From assembly GCF_005280275.1 (NCBI RefSeq), contig NZ_CP040021.1, positions 1,947,001-2,011,000 of the forward strand: a DNA stretch of 64,000 bases, given 5' to 3'. Shown here one piece after another: positions 17,186-29,333 of the stretch. A program made the translations under genes and the position numbers. The DNA comes from Salinivibrio kushneri. Its GTDB lineage: Bacteria > Pseudomonadota > Gammaproteobacteria > Enterobacterales > Vibrionaceae. The stretch's first letter is position 1, and each line of letters opens with the position of its first letter. The notes beneath the pieces are model-generated. The model was given only the letters and a program-made list of their open reading frames with translations, had not been told where the DNA came from and did not search any database.

Positions 17186-20131
17186 TCAATCATTCTCCAC
17201 ACCCAAAAGCTCGCCAATATCGGCAGCAGGGGCTGGACGACGATATAAATAACCTTGCCCAAAGGTGCAGCCAAGCTCATGCAGTATGGCTTGTTGATGT
17301 AGCGTTTCAATTCCTTCCGCCACCACGCCGATCCCGAGACTATCCGCCATCGCTATCATTGCTGAAACAATGGCAACCTCTTCTTCATCGGGCGATTGGC
17401 TTTGAATATCTTTGATAAAGTGACGGTCAATTTTTAGCTTCGAGATCGGATAACGTTTTAGGTACGCCATGGACGAATAGCCGGTACCAAAATCATCGAT
17501 CGCTATCCCAACCCCCTTTTCACGCAACTGTTCGAGAACACGTAACGCATTGGCTTGGTTTTCGATCAAGGTATTTTCTGTGATCTCTAATTCTAAAAAG
17601 CGCGGATCCGCGCCGGTTTTATCTAATGCCTCAGCCACTACTTGGACAAAAGTGACGTCAGCAAGGTTACGGGGAGAGATGTTTACGGCCATGGAGATCG
17701 GCGCACCCGCATCATGCCACGCTTTTAATTGCTGGCAACCGGTTTCCACCACCCATCGGGTAATATCATGAATGATTGAGCGCTCTTCCGCGACCTCGAT
17801 AAAATGAATAGGAGACAGCAAGCCACGTTCGGGATGATGCCAGCGCAGTAACGCCTCGACACCAATGATTTGCCCCGTCACCAGATCCACTTGTGGCTGA
17901 TAATAAAGCGCCAGTTCATTGTTTTGTACACATTGGCGTAACTCCACCGCTAAACGTAGTTTATGGTTGGCATTAATGGTTAACGCATCATCATAGAACG
18001 CATAGGTATTGCGGCCCGACTTTTTGGCGTGATACATGGCTGAATCGGCGAACGTAAGGAGCTCTTCGGTACTTGACGTATCGTCTGGGTAGTGCGCAAT
18101 ACCTATGCTTACCCCAATTTGTGCATCAATGCCGCCATCGAGGACAAACAAACGATTCATGGCATGGATCACATCTTCTGACAAACGAATACACGCCGTG
18201 TTATCAGTATGAACCAAACGCAGGATAACAAACTCGTCGCCCCCTAAACGCGCCAAGGTGTCGCCTTCCTCGAGCAAGCCATGTAAGCGCTCACTGACCA
18301 ACTTCAACAACTCATCGCCCACCGCATGGCCATGGCTGTCATTGACGAACTTAAACTGGTCGAGATCCAGAAACATCAAAGCGATCTGGTTGCGCTGAAC
18401 GGACTGCCTATTCATCGCTTGACGAACGCGGGACGTTAACAACAGGCGGTTCGGTAGCTCGGTTAGCGCGTCGTAATGGGCCAAATCAATCAGTTTTTTC
18501 TCTGAATCTTTCAGCTTAGTGATATCCGAGAACACCCCAATATAATTGACCACATTGTCAGCCTCATCTCTCACCACGCTGATAGAGAGTAGCTGGGGAT
18601 ACACTACACCATCTTTGCGCCGATTCCATATTTCGCCTTTCCACCGCCCGTGTTCGGTAATTTGCTGCCACATTTCAGCGAAAAACGATTTGTCATGACG
18701 TCCAGAGTTCAAAATGGCCGGCGTGGCACCAAGCACTTCTTCCTCTTGATACCCGGTAATCGCACTAAAGCCACCATTTACCGTCACGATCCTTCCCGTC
18801 GCATCGGTAATCAGCACCCCTTCACTGGACTGCTCGAAAATTTTTGCATTCAGCATCAGCTTTCTCTCTACTTCAAGACGTTCTGACACATCATGAATCA
18901 CAGAAAAAAGCAGCTTGGCATGACCAATGGTGATCGGTGAAGAATGAACTTCCACTTGCCGCACCTCACCACTTTTCAGCCGATGTGAGAAGATAAAACA
19001 ATTTTTCGCGCGCTGTTGTGCCTGCGAGAGGCTTTCTCTGAGGACACTATCGGTTTGGGTATTGATATCACTGATCTGCATCGACGTCAGAGCAGCATGG
19101 TCATAGCCATAGAACTGCTGCGCACTGTCATTGGCATCAAGAATATCGCCCGTTTTCGCATCGAGGAGCATCATCACCGCATCGTGACGTTTAAAAATGC
19201 TTCTAAAGCGGTAGCTATCATCCACCACACGCCCGATCGATTGGGCAAAACTGCGCCCCGCATTGTAACGGCCATACAGGCCACCCAGCCAAAAAAGCAA
19301 AATAATCGTACCCACAACCCAGACCGTGGGGTGAGGATGCAACCCTTTCCACCCCGATTGCGGTACCCCCAATAAACGCCAATCCCCCGAGGGCAAATTG
19401 ACCGTGACCGTCTCAGGCGACTGGCTGAGTACTGACGTGTCACCATAAACCGTGGTAAACACTTGGTCAGATTCGCGTTTTTCTTGTAATACCGCGCGGA
19501 CAGGATAGTTTTCACCTTGCTTAAAACTGGCGGAGAACAAACCATCAATATCTAACACCGTGGATAACACCCCCCAAGGCAGACCGGTGTTTTGGTTAAC
19601 GATTGACTGCCTGGCAATCAACGCCGTCCCGCCTTGTATAAGCTCAACAGGGCCGGAGATGACCGGCTGTCTCGAGCCATAGGCGGCACGAACACTCTCT
19701 AGTTGCTCGGGAATATCATGATAATGGGTACCCAATACGGAAGTTTCTAACGTGTTGGGGTAAACGTGGCTGATCACCCAGTTTCGCGCGGCACCAAAAT
19801 TAAGAATATAGGGGGTTTTGTCTTGAAGCTGGCCCGCAAACTGAGAAAAATCCTCTTGGTCCAAATCCGGATTAAGGCTGATGTAGGTGGCAAGCCCGTG
19901 GCTTAAATCCAAATTCTGTGTCACTTTCAGCTCAATACGAGAGCGATAGGCCAGTAGCGCACGTTGCACTTCTTTCACCTCTTGGTCATGCGCTTGCTGG
20001 TAAAGCCAAAACTCCACCGAGACCACAGAGAAAGCAAAGACCATGATGGAGATAAGCACATTATAAACAAACCCCACTCGCGCGGAGCGGCGCGCGACTT
20101 TATCAAGCGCGGATGGAACAGCTTGCTGCAT
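17186..20131 (-). CDS. CHASE-PAS-PAS-GGDEF-EAL cyclic-di-GMP signalling protein
   Basis: A 981-residue inner-membrane receptor. In order: a membrane helix at about 22-45; a periplasmic CHASE sensor at about 65-235 (LNFGAARNWVISHVYPNT); a second helix near 285-303; PAS 1 (about 330-440); PAS 2 (about 450-560); GGDEF (about 570-730) with intact ARLGGDEFVIL; and EAL (about 745-975) with GVEALLRW, IAIDDFGTGYSS and VVAEGIETL. Both catalytic motifs look intact, so it could make and degrade c-di-GMP. The inhibitory RxxD site is not seen ahead of GGDEF (EEGD there). The signal is unknown. It is divergent from a TSUP permease gene. Confidence 0.92.
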   Translation of the reverse strand: MQQAVPSALDKVARRSARVGFVYNVLISIMVFAFSVVSVEFWLYQQAHDQEVKEVQRALLAYRSRIELKVTQNLDLSHGLATYISLNPDLDQEDFSQFAGQLQDKTPYILNFGAARNWVISHVYPNTLETSVLGTHYHDIPEQLESVRAAYGSRQPVISGPVELIQGGTALIARQSIVNQNTGLPWGVLSTVLDIDGLFSASFKQGENYPVRAVLQEKRESDQVFTTVYGDTSVLSQSPETVTVNLPSGDWRLLGVPQSGWKGLHPHPTVWVVGTIILLFWLGGLYGRYNAGRSFAQSIGRVVDDSYRFRSIFKRHDAVMMLLDAKTGDILDANDSAQQFYGYDHAALTSMQISDINTQTDSVLRESLSQAQQRAKNCFIFSHRLKSGEVRQVEVHSSPITIGHAKLLFSVIHDVSERLEVERKLMLNAKIFEQSSEGVLITDATGRIVTVNGGFSAITGYQEEEVLGATPAILNSGRHDKSFFAEMWQQITEHGRWKGEIWNRRKDGVVYPQLLSISVVRDEADNVVNYIGVFSDITKLKDSEKKLIDLAHYDALTELPNRLLLTSRVRQAMNRQSVQRNQIALMFLDLDQFKFVNDSHGHAVGDELLKLVSERLHGLLEEGDTLARLGGDEFVILRLVHTDNTACIRLSEDVIHAMNRLFVLDGGIDAQIGVSIGIAHYPDDTSSTEELLTFADSAMYHAKKSGRNTYAFYDDALTINANHKLRLAVELRQCVQNNELALYYQPQVDLVTGQIIGVEALLRWHHPERGLLSPIHFIEVAEERSIIHDITRWVVETGCQQLKAWHDAGAPISMAVNISPRNLADVTFVQVVAEALDKTGADPRFLELEITENTLIENQANALRVLEQLREKGVGIAIDDFGTGYSSMAYLKRYPISKLKIDRHFIKDIQSQSPDEEEVAIVSAMIAMADSLGIGVVAEGIETLHQQAILHELGCTFGQGYLYRRPAPAADIGELLGVEND

Positions 20132-20353
20132 GACGTGATATAACCTTATTTCGCACGACTAATAGGGCGAAAATAACCAAACTTCAGGTGTAGCACGTGA
20201 TTATAAAGGGCGTGAACAGATTCGCCAGTATTACTATTAGGTTTCACAACATTGCGCATAAACAGTATGCTTGATGGGGCTTTTCTATCAAGCGGTTACC
20301 CCTTTCACTCAAGGTAACCACACCAACGCAGCGATGCTAAACAAGGAGTGTGC

Positions 20354-21112
20354 ATGGCAATGACCCTCGAGTATGGTCTGCTACTGGTCAGCTTAGGACT
20401 GATCGCGGGGATCATTAATACATTAGCGGGCGGTGGCTCGAACTTGACCTTACCTGCGTTAATGGTGATGGGCATGCCAGCTGATGTCGCCAACGCCACC
20501 AACCGTGTGGCGGTTTGGTTACAGTGTGTATCTGGCATGTCAGGCTTTCGCCACCACAATAAGTTGGAGACACAAGACATTGTCCCCGTTTTACTCCCCA
20601 ATTTACTCGGTGGCCTTTGCGGCGCATTAGCTGCCGCTTGGCTACCGGCAAGCTGGGTGAAACCCTTGTTGCTTGGCACTTTGCTGACCATGACGCTAGT
20701 GATGCTGATTAAACCCGCGACCTTTGGTCCTCCAGAGGGAACACCAACGAAGCGCGTTAAAGATACCCCCATGGCTTGGTTGGGTCTCTTGCTGGCAGGC
20801 TTCTATGGCGGCTTCGTGCAAGCCGGGGTAGGATTTGTACTACTGGCAGCCCTATGCGGCACGCTTCACTACGACCTAGTGCGTGGCAATGCGCTCAAGC
20901 TGGCCTGTACGCTCGCCTTCACCAGCTTATCTTTAGTGGTGTTTATTGCCGATGATCTGGTGCGCTGGGTACCAGGGCTGATTTTAGCCATTGGCACCAT
21001 GTTGGGCGCACGAGTGGCCGTTCGCTTTGCCATTTCCGCCAACCCCAAGGTGCTGAAAGCCTTCTTATTTGTGATGACCTTGATCGGCTGCATCGCCGCG
21101 TATGCGTTCTAA
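20354..21112 (+). CDS. TSUP (TauE/SafE) family permease
   Basis: A 252-residue inner-membrane protein with about 7-8 hydrophobic segments. The family exports or imports small organosulfur anions such as sulfoacetate, sulfite or related compounds. LAGGGSNLTLPALMVMGMPA and ANATNRVAVWLQ in the N-terminal half are the family signature, repeated in degenerate form as GFYGGFVQAGVGFVLLAAL in the second half. The start is ATG at 20354 with AAGGAG six bases ahead; a GTG at 20348 is too close to it. The substrate cannot be told from the sequence. Confidence 0.88.
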   Translation: MAMTLEYGLLLVSLGLIAGIINTLAGGGSNLTLPALMVMGMPADVANATNRVAVWLQCVSGMSGFRHHNKLETQDIVPVLLPNLLGGLCGALAAAWLPASWVKPLLLGTLLTMTLVMLIKPATFGPPEGTPTKRVKDTPMAWLGLLLAGFYGGFVQAGVGFVLLAALCGTLHYDLVRGNALKLACTLAFTSLSLVVFIADDLVRWVPGLILAIGTMLGARVAVRFAISANPKVLKAFLFVMTLIGCIAAYAF

Positions 21113-21190
21113 CAGGTCACCTTGTACGTTTGCTTGCCACATGCTTCACATGCAAGCGTGGTGGTAATATGGCGTACCGCACCAACAACA

Positions 21191-23194
21191 TTATTTTGCG
21201 GCTTTGCGTCTCGCTTTCGTGGCGCGCGCTGATGTCGCCGTTGACTTTGTATTAGCCGCCGGCTTTGCTTTCGCTGTCCGTTTTCGGTAGCCGGACGTGC
21301 GCCGCCCTTTGCGCGCGAACGATTTAGTGGGGGCGGCTGGCAAATCGCTTAACGAGGCCGGTGGGGGCGATGTTTTCACGGTTTCAATTAAGCCTGTCAC
21401 TTGTGCCGTTAATTCTTGCATAAAAGGGTGATACGCACACTGACGATCCGCCATATCTTGCAGTTGCCGCTCCCAATCGGCGGTCATATCCGGATAGGTG
21501 GCACTGTCTGGCAGCGCCGCGATAAGCCCTTTACCACTGGCGCTAGCGTGCAAAGTCTTTCCTTGCCGCGTTAATAAGCCACGTTTCACCAATAACTCAA
21601 TAATACCGGCACGGGTGGCTTCAGTGCCTAAACCGTCGGTCTCGCGCAATATCTCTTTCAGCGCTTTGTTTTGTACATAGCGACCAATGCCTGTCATCGC
21701 CTGCAACAGCGTGGATTCCGTAAACGCCGCCGGTGGCTCTGTCATGCAATCTTTAATCTCACCGCGTTCACAGCGTCCTTGATCGCCTTTCTCCATTAGC
21801 GGCAAGGGGGCCGTGTCGCTGTCTGCGGTGTTATTTGTCGGCAACAAAGCACGCCAGCCGGCCAACGTCAGCACCTTCCCTTTGGCAATAAAACACCCAC
21901 CTGCGATATCAAAGATGAGCTTCCCTTCTGCGTATTCAGCGGCCGGGTAAAACTGCATCACGTATTGGCGCGCGATGAGCTGATAAATCTTTGCTTCATC
22001 GGCTGACAAGCTTGTCGGCGCGACTTTCGCTGTGGGAATAATTGCATGGTGAGCCCCTACTTTACTGTCGTTCCATGCCTTACCTTTGCGCTTGGCATCA
22101 GCCCCCTCACATGCTTGGCTAAGCGTCTCACAGCCTTGCTTAATGGCACCGAGTATCTTATTTGCCTCGGCGAAGTGGCCTTTGGGCAAATAGCGACAGT
22201 CTGAGCGCGGATAAGTGATCAGTTTGTGGCGTTCGTAAAGCTGTTGGCACACATCCAGTGCTTTTTGCGCACTAAAACCAAACCGCTTTGAAGCGTCAAT
22301 TTGTAGTGCCGACAAGTTGTACGGCAACGGCGCGGCCTGTTTACGTTGCTGACGCTCCGCTTCAGTGACGGTCGCGGTTTGTCCTGCGATGCGTTGTGCG
22401 ACGTTCTCTGCCAAGGGACGAGACAGGACGCGTCCCTGTTCATCTTGCCACTTTGCGCACGCTTCACTGGGCTGCCAACGTGCCCGTATCTCTCCCTCTG
22501 GATGAGCAATGATCGCATCCAGTTGAAAAAACGGGTGAGGTACAAAACTGTCTATCGCCTGATCACGGCGCACCACCAGTCCTAACACTGGCGTTTGCAC
22601 ACGTCCGACCGATAACACGCCTTGGTAGCCGGCCTGTTTCCCTAACAAGGTATAGGCACGAGACAGATTCATTCCATACAACCAGTCGGCGCGTGAACGC
22701 GCTAAAGCCGATACGGACAGTGGCATGTAGGCTTTGTTATCTTGCAGTTGCGCGAGGGCTTTCTTCACCGCAGAAAGGTTTAAGTCACTGATTAACAGGC
22801 GCTTAATGTTAGCTTTTTTGTTGGCACTGACCTTGGCGTAGTCAATCACTTCATCAACCAACAACTGTCCCTCTCGATCGGGATCACCCGCGTGCACCAG
22901 TTGATCAAACTGTTTGATCAGTTTTTTGACGACTGCCAGTTGCGCCGCGGCGGCTTGACGAGGACGGAGCTGCCATTTTTCAGGCACAATCGGCAGATCA
23001 GCCAGATCCCACTTTTTATAGCGGCTGTCATACGCATCCGGCTCAACCTGCTCTAACAAATGGCCGATACACCAGGTCACTACATCGCCTTGAGCGGTCT
23101 CGATGTAGCCTTTGTGATTTTTGTGCGGTTTAGGCAGTCCCGCCGCAATCGCGCGCCCGAGACTGGGTTTTTCCGCTATAAACAATCGTGCCAT
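21191..23194 (-). CDS. topB: DNA topoisomerase III
   Basis: Type IA topoisomerase that decatenates single-strand-gapped DNA, for example at replication ends. The 667 residues begin with the TOPRIM domain (MARLFIAEKPSLGRAIA, HAGDPDREGQLLVDEV), and the catalytic tyrosine is in LITYPRSDCRYLP. HHAIIPTA and GLGTEATRAGIIELL belong to the active-site gate region. The last 50 residues are rich in Lys, Arg and Ala, an unstructured DNA-binding tail of the kind also seen in E. coli TopB (653 residues). It converges on the TSUP gene with 78 bases between them. Confidence 0.96.
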   Translation of the reverse strand: MARLFIAEKPSLGRAIAAGLPKPHKNHKGYIETAQGDVVTWCIGHLLEQVEPDAYDSRYKKWDLADLPIVPEKWQLRPRQAAAAQLAVVKKLIKQFDQLVHAGDPDREGQLLVDEVIDYAKVSANKKANIKRLLISDLNLSAVKKALAQLQDNKAYMPLSVSALARSRADWLYGMNLSRAYTLLGKQAGYQGVLSVGRVQTPVLGLVVRRDQAIDSFVPHPFFQLDAIIAHPEGEIRARWQPSEACAKWQDEQGRVLSRPLAENVAQRIAGQTATVTEAERQQRKQAAPLPYNLSALQIDASKRFGFSAQKALDVCQQLYERHKLITYPRSDCRYLPKGHFAEANKILGAIKQGCETLSQACEGADAKRKGKAWNDSKVGAHHAIIPTAKVAPTSLSADEAKIYQLIARQYVMQFYPAAEYAEGKLIFDIAGGCFIAKGKVLTLAGWRALLPTNNTADSDTAPLPLMEKGDQGRCERGEIKDCMTEPPAAFTESTLLQAMTGIGRYVQNKALKEILRETDGLGTEATRAGIIELLVKRGLLTRQGKTLHASASGKGLIAALPDSATYPDMTADWERQLQDMADRQCAYHPFMQELTAQVTGLIETVKTSPPPASLSDLPAAPTKSFARKGRRTSGYRKRTAKAKPAANTKSTATSARATKARRKAAK

Positions 23195-23254
23195 GACAAA
23201 GCCTTTTTAACCGTCGCTGAGCGCATGGTATGCAAAGGCCGATCAGGGCGCAAT

Positions 23255-23284
23255 AAAAAACCTGTACATATGCACAGGTTTTTT
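23255..23284. terminator. Terminator between ydjA and topB
   Basis: AAAAAACCTGT-ACATATGC-ACAGGTTTTTT, a symmetric stem with T's in both directions. It lies just after the ydjA stop (minus strand), so it ends that transcript ahead of topB. Confidence 0.88.
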
Positions 23285-23309
23285 CGAGGTAAACGCGATT
23301 TATCCTAGT

Positions 23310-23858
23310 TTACAGGTAGGTCACAAACTTACTGGTATCACGCTTCGGAGCATTAGCTGGGGCGCAATCAGGCGTCCCCAAGTATAAAAAGCCGACAATC
23401 TGATCGTCACCTTCTACCGACAGCGCTTCGCGCACAGCAGGATGATAAGCAAACGCGCCAGTGCGCCAAAACCCTTGAAAGCCCTGCGCGACAGCGGCCA
23501 TTTGCATCGCTTGTGTGGCACATCCCGCCGAAATATGTTGCTCAATGGTAGGAACCTTATCGTGCGGACGCGTGCGGGCAATCACTGCCACCACCATAGG
23601 CGCTCGAAGCGGGGCGTTACGCGCTTTTTCAATCGCCGCCTCATCCGCGCCATTGGTTTGTGCGGCGTCGGCAAGAATAGTGGAAAGCCGGGTAAGCCCC
23701 TCACCTTCGCAGATCACAAATTGCCACGGCGTCAACGCGCCATGATCAGGGGCGCGCAGCCCTGCTTGAATAATGTTTTCAAGCACGTCACCGCTCGGTG
23801 CGGGCGCGGCGAGACGCGGTATCGAGCGGCGCTGTAAGAGCATTTCAAGTGCGTCCAT
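23310..23858 (-). CDS. ydjA: NAD(P)H nitroreductase, YdjA family
   Basis: A small FMN-dependent nitroreductase of 182 residues (E. coli YdjA 183). N-terminal DALEMLLQRRSIPRLAAPAP gives the FMN phosphate-binding RRS, and RAPDHGALTPWQFVI and GFQGFWRTGAFAYHP are typical of the YdjA subgroup. The physiological substrate is not established. In E. coli ydjA adjoins sppA-ansA; here fadH lies between them. Confidence 0.93.
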   Translation of the reverse strand: MDALEMLLQRRSIPRLAAPAPSGDVLENIIQAGLRAPDHGALTPWQFVICEGEGLTRLSTILADAAQTNGADEAAIEKARNAPLRAPMVVAVIARTRPHDKVPTIEQHISAGCATQAMQMAAVAQGFQGFWRTGAFAYHPAVREALSVEGDDQIVGFLYLGTPDCAPANAPKRDTSKFVTYL

Positions 23859-23953
23859 GATTCATCCTTTTTACCGTTAAACGGCCATGTATAACTCGGT
23901 GATCACAGGTTAACACAGCCTGAAACGGATAAAATCGTGCAAAGTGTATGGAT

Positions 23954-26030
<2,077 letters not shown>

Positions 26031-26182
26031 ACATTCGTTTACAAGTTAGCAACATGGTATCACGATTTATGATCTGGGTAGGACTTTCACCCAGTATTGG
26101 CGTATATCGATAATCGCTCGCACCTATCGCTCTTGGCTCTGATCAGCTAGGATATCAGCGACATGCACCGATGGACTCAAGT

Positions 26183-28069
26183 ATGAAAAAACTGTTCCGC
26201 TTTATTGCATCCCTTTTTAAATGGCTGTGGCGTGCGCTCAGTTTCGCGCGGCAGCTTTTGTTAAACGTCCTTTTCATAGGCGTCATTGTTGCCATCTACT
26301 TTGCGCTGACGTCGGAAACCCCCTTGACGCCAAAAGACGCTGAATCGGTCAAGGTCGCTCAATCTGAGCCCGAGCCACGCGCCCTCTTGCTGAACATTGA
26401 TGGCCCGATTGTTGAGCAGCGTCAACGTATTAGCCCAATTGATACGCTATCGCGCAACGCACTCGGTCAACCGGTTGAGCGTGAAAATGTGTTGTTTGAC
26501 ATTGTCGACACCGTGCGCCATGCCGCCACTGACGAGCAGGTCAATGGGCTTGTGCTCAGCTTGGGCGACATGCCGTCCACCAGCTTGACCAAGCTGCGGT
26601 ATATCGCCAAAGCCATCAATACCTTTAAAGAGAGCGGCAAACCCGTGATCGCCATTGGCGGCACCTATAGCCAAAGTCAGTACTATTTAGCTAGCTATGC
26701 TGATGAGGTGCTAATGTCGCCTGATGGCATGGTGATGCTGCAAGGTTATGGTAGCTACAATCTGTATTGGAAAGACTTACTCGATAAGTTGGACGTCTCT
26801 ACCCATGTGTTCCGTGTGGGGACCTATAAATCGTTTGTCGAGCCTTACACGCGCAACAACATGTCTGATGCCGCCCGCGAGGCGAATCAAGCCTGGCTGT
26901 CTCAGCTGTGGCAGGCGTATGTGAGTGATGTCGCCAAGAACCGCGGTATCCAAGCCGATATGCTCTCTCCCAGCGCTGAGCAACTGCTCACGCGATTACG
27001 CCGTTTCGAGGGTGACTTCGCCGCATTGTCTAAGGACGTGGGGATCGTCGATAAATTAATGACGCGTCAGCAAATCCGTCGCTATCTCGCCGATAAGTTC
27101 GGGAGCGATGGCAAAGACAGCTTTGAATACACAGGTTATTACGATTACCTGCCGAAGATACAAAATGGCTTTAGCTTGCCGGGCAACAATAACATTGCTG
27201 TCGTCGTCGCCAGCGGCCCCATCATGGACGGACATCAACGTCCGGGGACGGTGGGTGGCGATACCACCGCGGCAATGCTTCGCGATGCGCGCCTAGACAA
27301 CAGTGTTAAAGCCGTCGTGCTGCGTGTTGATAGCCCGGGAGGCAGCGCTTTCGCCTCTGAAGTCATTCGCAATGAGGTAGACGCATTGCGTGAGGCCGGC
27401 AAACCTGTCGTGGTATCGATGTCAAGCGTAGCCGCCTCGGGGGGATATTGGCTATCGGCCAGTGCCGATAAAATCATTGCCCAACCTACCACGATCACAG
27501 GTTCGATTGGCATTTTCAGCCTATTCACCACCTTTGAGAACACGCTGGATGATCTCGGCGTGCAGTCTGATGGTGTCGGCACCACGCCGTTTGCCGGTGT
27601 GGGACTGACTCGCGCGCTCCCTGACGAGGTGGGAGACATCATGCAACTTGGCATTGAGCACGGTTATCACCGCTTCCTCTCGGTCGTCAGTCACCACCGC
27701 AATATGTCGATGGAAGAAGCCGATCAGGTCGCGCAAGGCCGCGTCTGGACGGGACAAGACGCCCTGAACCTCGGCTTAGTGGATAAGCTGGGTGACTTTG
27801 ACGATGCGGTATCAACAGCCGCCGATCTCGCAGAGATTGAGGACTACCAGCTCGATTGGATGCAACAGCCACTCACCCCCTTTGAGCAATTTATTAACGA
27901 CGTGCTCGGACAAGGTGCGAGTGTGCTTGGCAAAACCGTCCAGGCGAGCATGCCATCGATCGCTCAACAACTGGCGTCGTCACCACAGTGGCAGTCATTG
28001 ACCTTGTTGGAAAAATTTAACGACCCCCAAGGGCGTTACTTATTCTGCTTGAACTGTCAATACCAATAA
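26183..28069 (+). CDS. sppA: Signal peptide peptidase SppA (protease IV), 67-kDa type
   Basis: An inner-membrane serine protease that degrades cleaved signal peptides. The 628 residues hold one membrane anchor at about 25-45, then two tandem SppA domains. The Ser/Lys dyad is visible: the Lys in RVGTYKSFVEP (about 216) and the Ser in VAASGGYWLS (about 419). E. coli SppA is 618 residues and ends similarly (FNDPQGRYLFCLNC). I favour the ATG at 26183, which matches the family N-terminus (KKLFRFIASLFKW); the ATG at 26171 is also possible. It is followed by a terminator and then ansA, as in enterics. Confidence 0.95.
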   Translation: MKKLFRFIASLFKWLWRALSFARQLLLNVLFIGVIVAIYFALTSETPLTPKDAESVKVAQSEPEPRALLLNIDGPIVEQRQRISPIDTLSRNALGQPVERENVLFDIVDTVRHAATDEQVNGLVLSLGDMPSTSLTKLRYIAKAINTFKESGKPVIAIGGTYSQSQYYLASYADEVLMSPDGMVMLQGYGSYNLYWKDLLDKLDVSTHVFRVGTYKSFVEPYTRNNMSDAAREANQAWLSQLWQAYVSDVAKNRGIQADMLSPSAEQLLTRLRRFEGDFAALSKDVGIVDKLMTRQQIRRYLADKFGSDGKDSFEYTGYYDYLPKIQNGFSLPGNNNIAVVVASGPIMDGHQRPGTVGGDTTAAMLRDARLDNSVKAVVLRVDSPGGSAFASEVIRNEVDALREAGKPVVVSMSSVAASGGYWLSASADKIIAQPTTITGSIGIFSLFTTFENTLDDLGVQSDGVGTTPFAGVGLTRALPDEVGDIMQLGIEHGYHRFLSVVSHHRNMSMEEADQVAQGRVWTGQDALNLGLVDKLGDFDDAVSTAADLAEIEDYQLDWMQQPLTPFEQFINDVLGQGASVLGKTVQASMPSIAQQLASSPQWQSLTLLEKFNDPQGRYLFCLNCQYQ

Positions 28070-28078
28070 AATCGACTC

Positions 28079-28104
28079 GCCCTGACCCTACAGTCAGGGC
28101 TTTT
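28079..28104 (+). terminator. Rho-independent terminator of sppA
   Basis: GCCCTGAC-CCTACA-GTCAGGGC is followed by TTTT, ten bases after the stop. Confidence 0.88.
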
Positions 28105-28197
28105 CTCTGTTTTTCTTCTATTCTGTGTGTCGCTCGGTGTTATCGATGTAATCGTTACATGTATACTGTGCTCACGCTCATTTAATGCAGATTTGAC

Positions 28198-29214
28198 ATG
28201 ATGGAACGTAAACACATTTATATCGCTTACACAGGTGGCACGATCGGCATGCAAAAGTCCGATCATGGGTATGTCCCTGTGTCTGGTTTTCTGCAACAAC
28301 AGTTGGAGAAGATGCCCGAATTCCATCGTCCAGAAATGCCGCTTTTTACTATTCATGAGTACCAACCACTCATTGATTCATCGGATATGACGCCAACGGA
28401 TTGGCAACGGATTGCGGACGATATTGGCGACAATTATCACAAGTACGATGGCTTTGTGATCTTACATGGTACCGACACCATGGCTTACACTGCGTCAGCC
28501 CTGTCGTTCATGCTGGAAAACCTAGAAAAACCCGTGATCGTGACCGGCTCGCAAATTCCGATTGCAGAGTTGCGCTCAGACGGGCAAGCCAACCTACTCA
28601 ATGCCCTTCATATTGCCGCTAACTATCCGGTGAATGAGGTCACCTTGTTTTTCAATAATCAGTTATTACGTGGCAATCGCAGCACCAAATCCCATGCCGA
28701 TGGCTTTAATGCCTTTACTTCGCCTAACCTGCCTGCGCTGCTTGAAGCCGGCATTCATATCGAAGTAAAAGCAGATAAGCTCAACCAGCCTTCCGCCGGC
28801 CCTTTTAAGGTGCATACCATCAATGATCAACCGGTTGCAGTGATCATGATGTATCCCGGCATCTCACCGGACGTGGTAAGAAACGCACTCAAGCAGCCAG
28901 TTAATGCCATGATTTTGTTAACCTTTGGGGTAGGCAACGCGCCTCAGCACCCCGAACTGCTGGACTTGCTCAAACAAGCCACCGATCGGGGTGTCTTGGT
29001 GCTTAACTTGACCCAATGTTTGGCAGGACGCGTGAATATGGGCGGCTACGCAACAGGCTGTGCATTGGCTGACGCCGGTGTGTTGAGCGGCTATGACATG
29101 ACGCCAGAGGCGGCGTTGGCAAAGCTTCATTTCCTGCTGAGTCAGTCCTTGCCGTTTGAGACCCTGCGTACCTTGGTACAAAAAGATCTCCGCGGAGAAC
29201 TCAGTTACTACTAG
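28198..29214 (+). CDS. ansA: L-asparaginase I, cytoplasmic type
   Basis: Hydrolyses L-asparagine to aspartate and ammonia. The 338 residues match E. coli AnsA in length. The first catalytic Thr is in IAYTGGTIGM and the second in ILHGTDTMAYTASAL; no signal peptide is present, which separates it from the periplasmic AnsB. Two adjacent ATGs (28198 and 28201) can both serve as the start; the ribosome binding site is weak. It follows sppA, the order kept in enterics and vibrios. Confidence 0.95.
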   Translation: MMERKHIYIAYTGGTIGMQKSDHGYVPVSGFLQQQLEKMPEFHRPEMPLFTIHEYQPLIDSSDMTPTDWQRIADDIGDNYHKYDGFVILHGTDTMAYTASALSFMLENLEKPVIVTGSQIPIAELRSDGQANLLNALHIAANYPVNEVTLFFNNQLLRGNRSTKSHADGFNAFTSPNLPALLEAGIHIEVKADKLNQPSAGPFKVHTINDQPVAVIMMYPGISPDVVRNALKQPVNAMILLTFGVGNAPQHPELLDLLKQATDRGVLVLNLTQCLAGRVNMGGYATGCALADAGVLSGYDMTPEAALAKLHFLLSQSLPFETLRTLVQKDLRGELSYY

Positions 29215-29247
29215 CTTGTTACTGTTTCACGAATCTTTCAGTGTGTG

Positions 29248-29273
29248 ACGTCGGCAAGGTTGCCGGCGTTTTT
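29248..29273 (+). terminator. Probable terminator of ansA
   Basis: ACGTCGGCAA-GG-TTGCCGGCGT with one T-G pair, running into TTTTT. Confidence 0.8.
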
Positions 29274-29333
29274 ATTTGCTAACGTATACAGAGGGGTAAC
29301 CATACTGTTGGTCGTCATTAAAAGGAGCGCATA

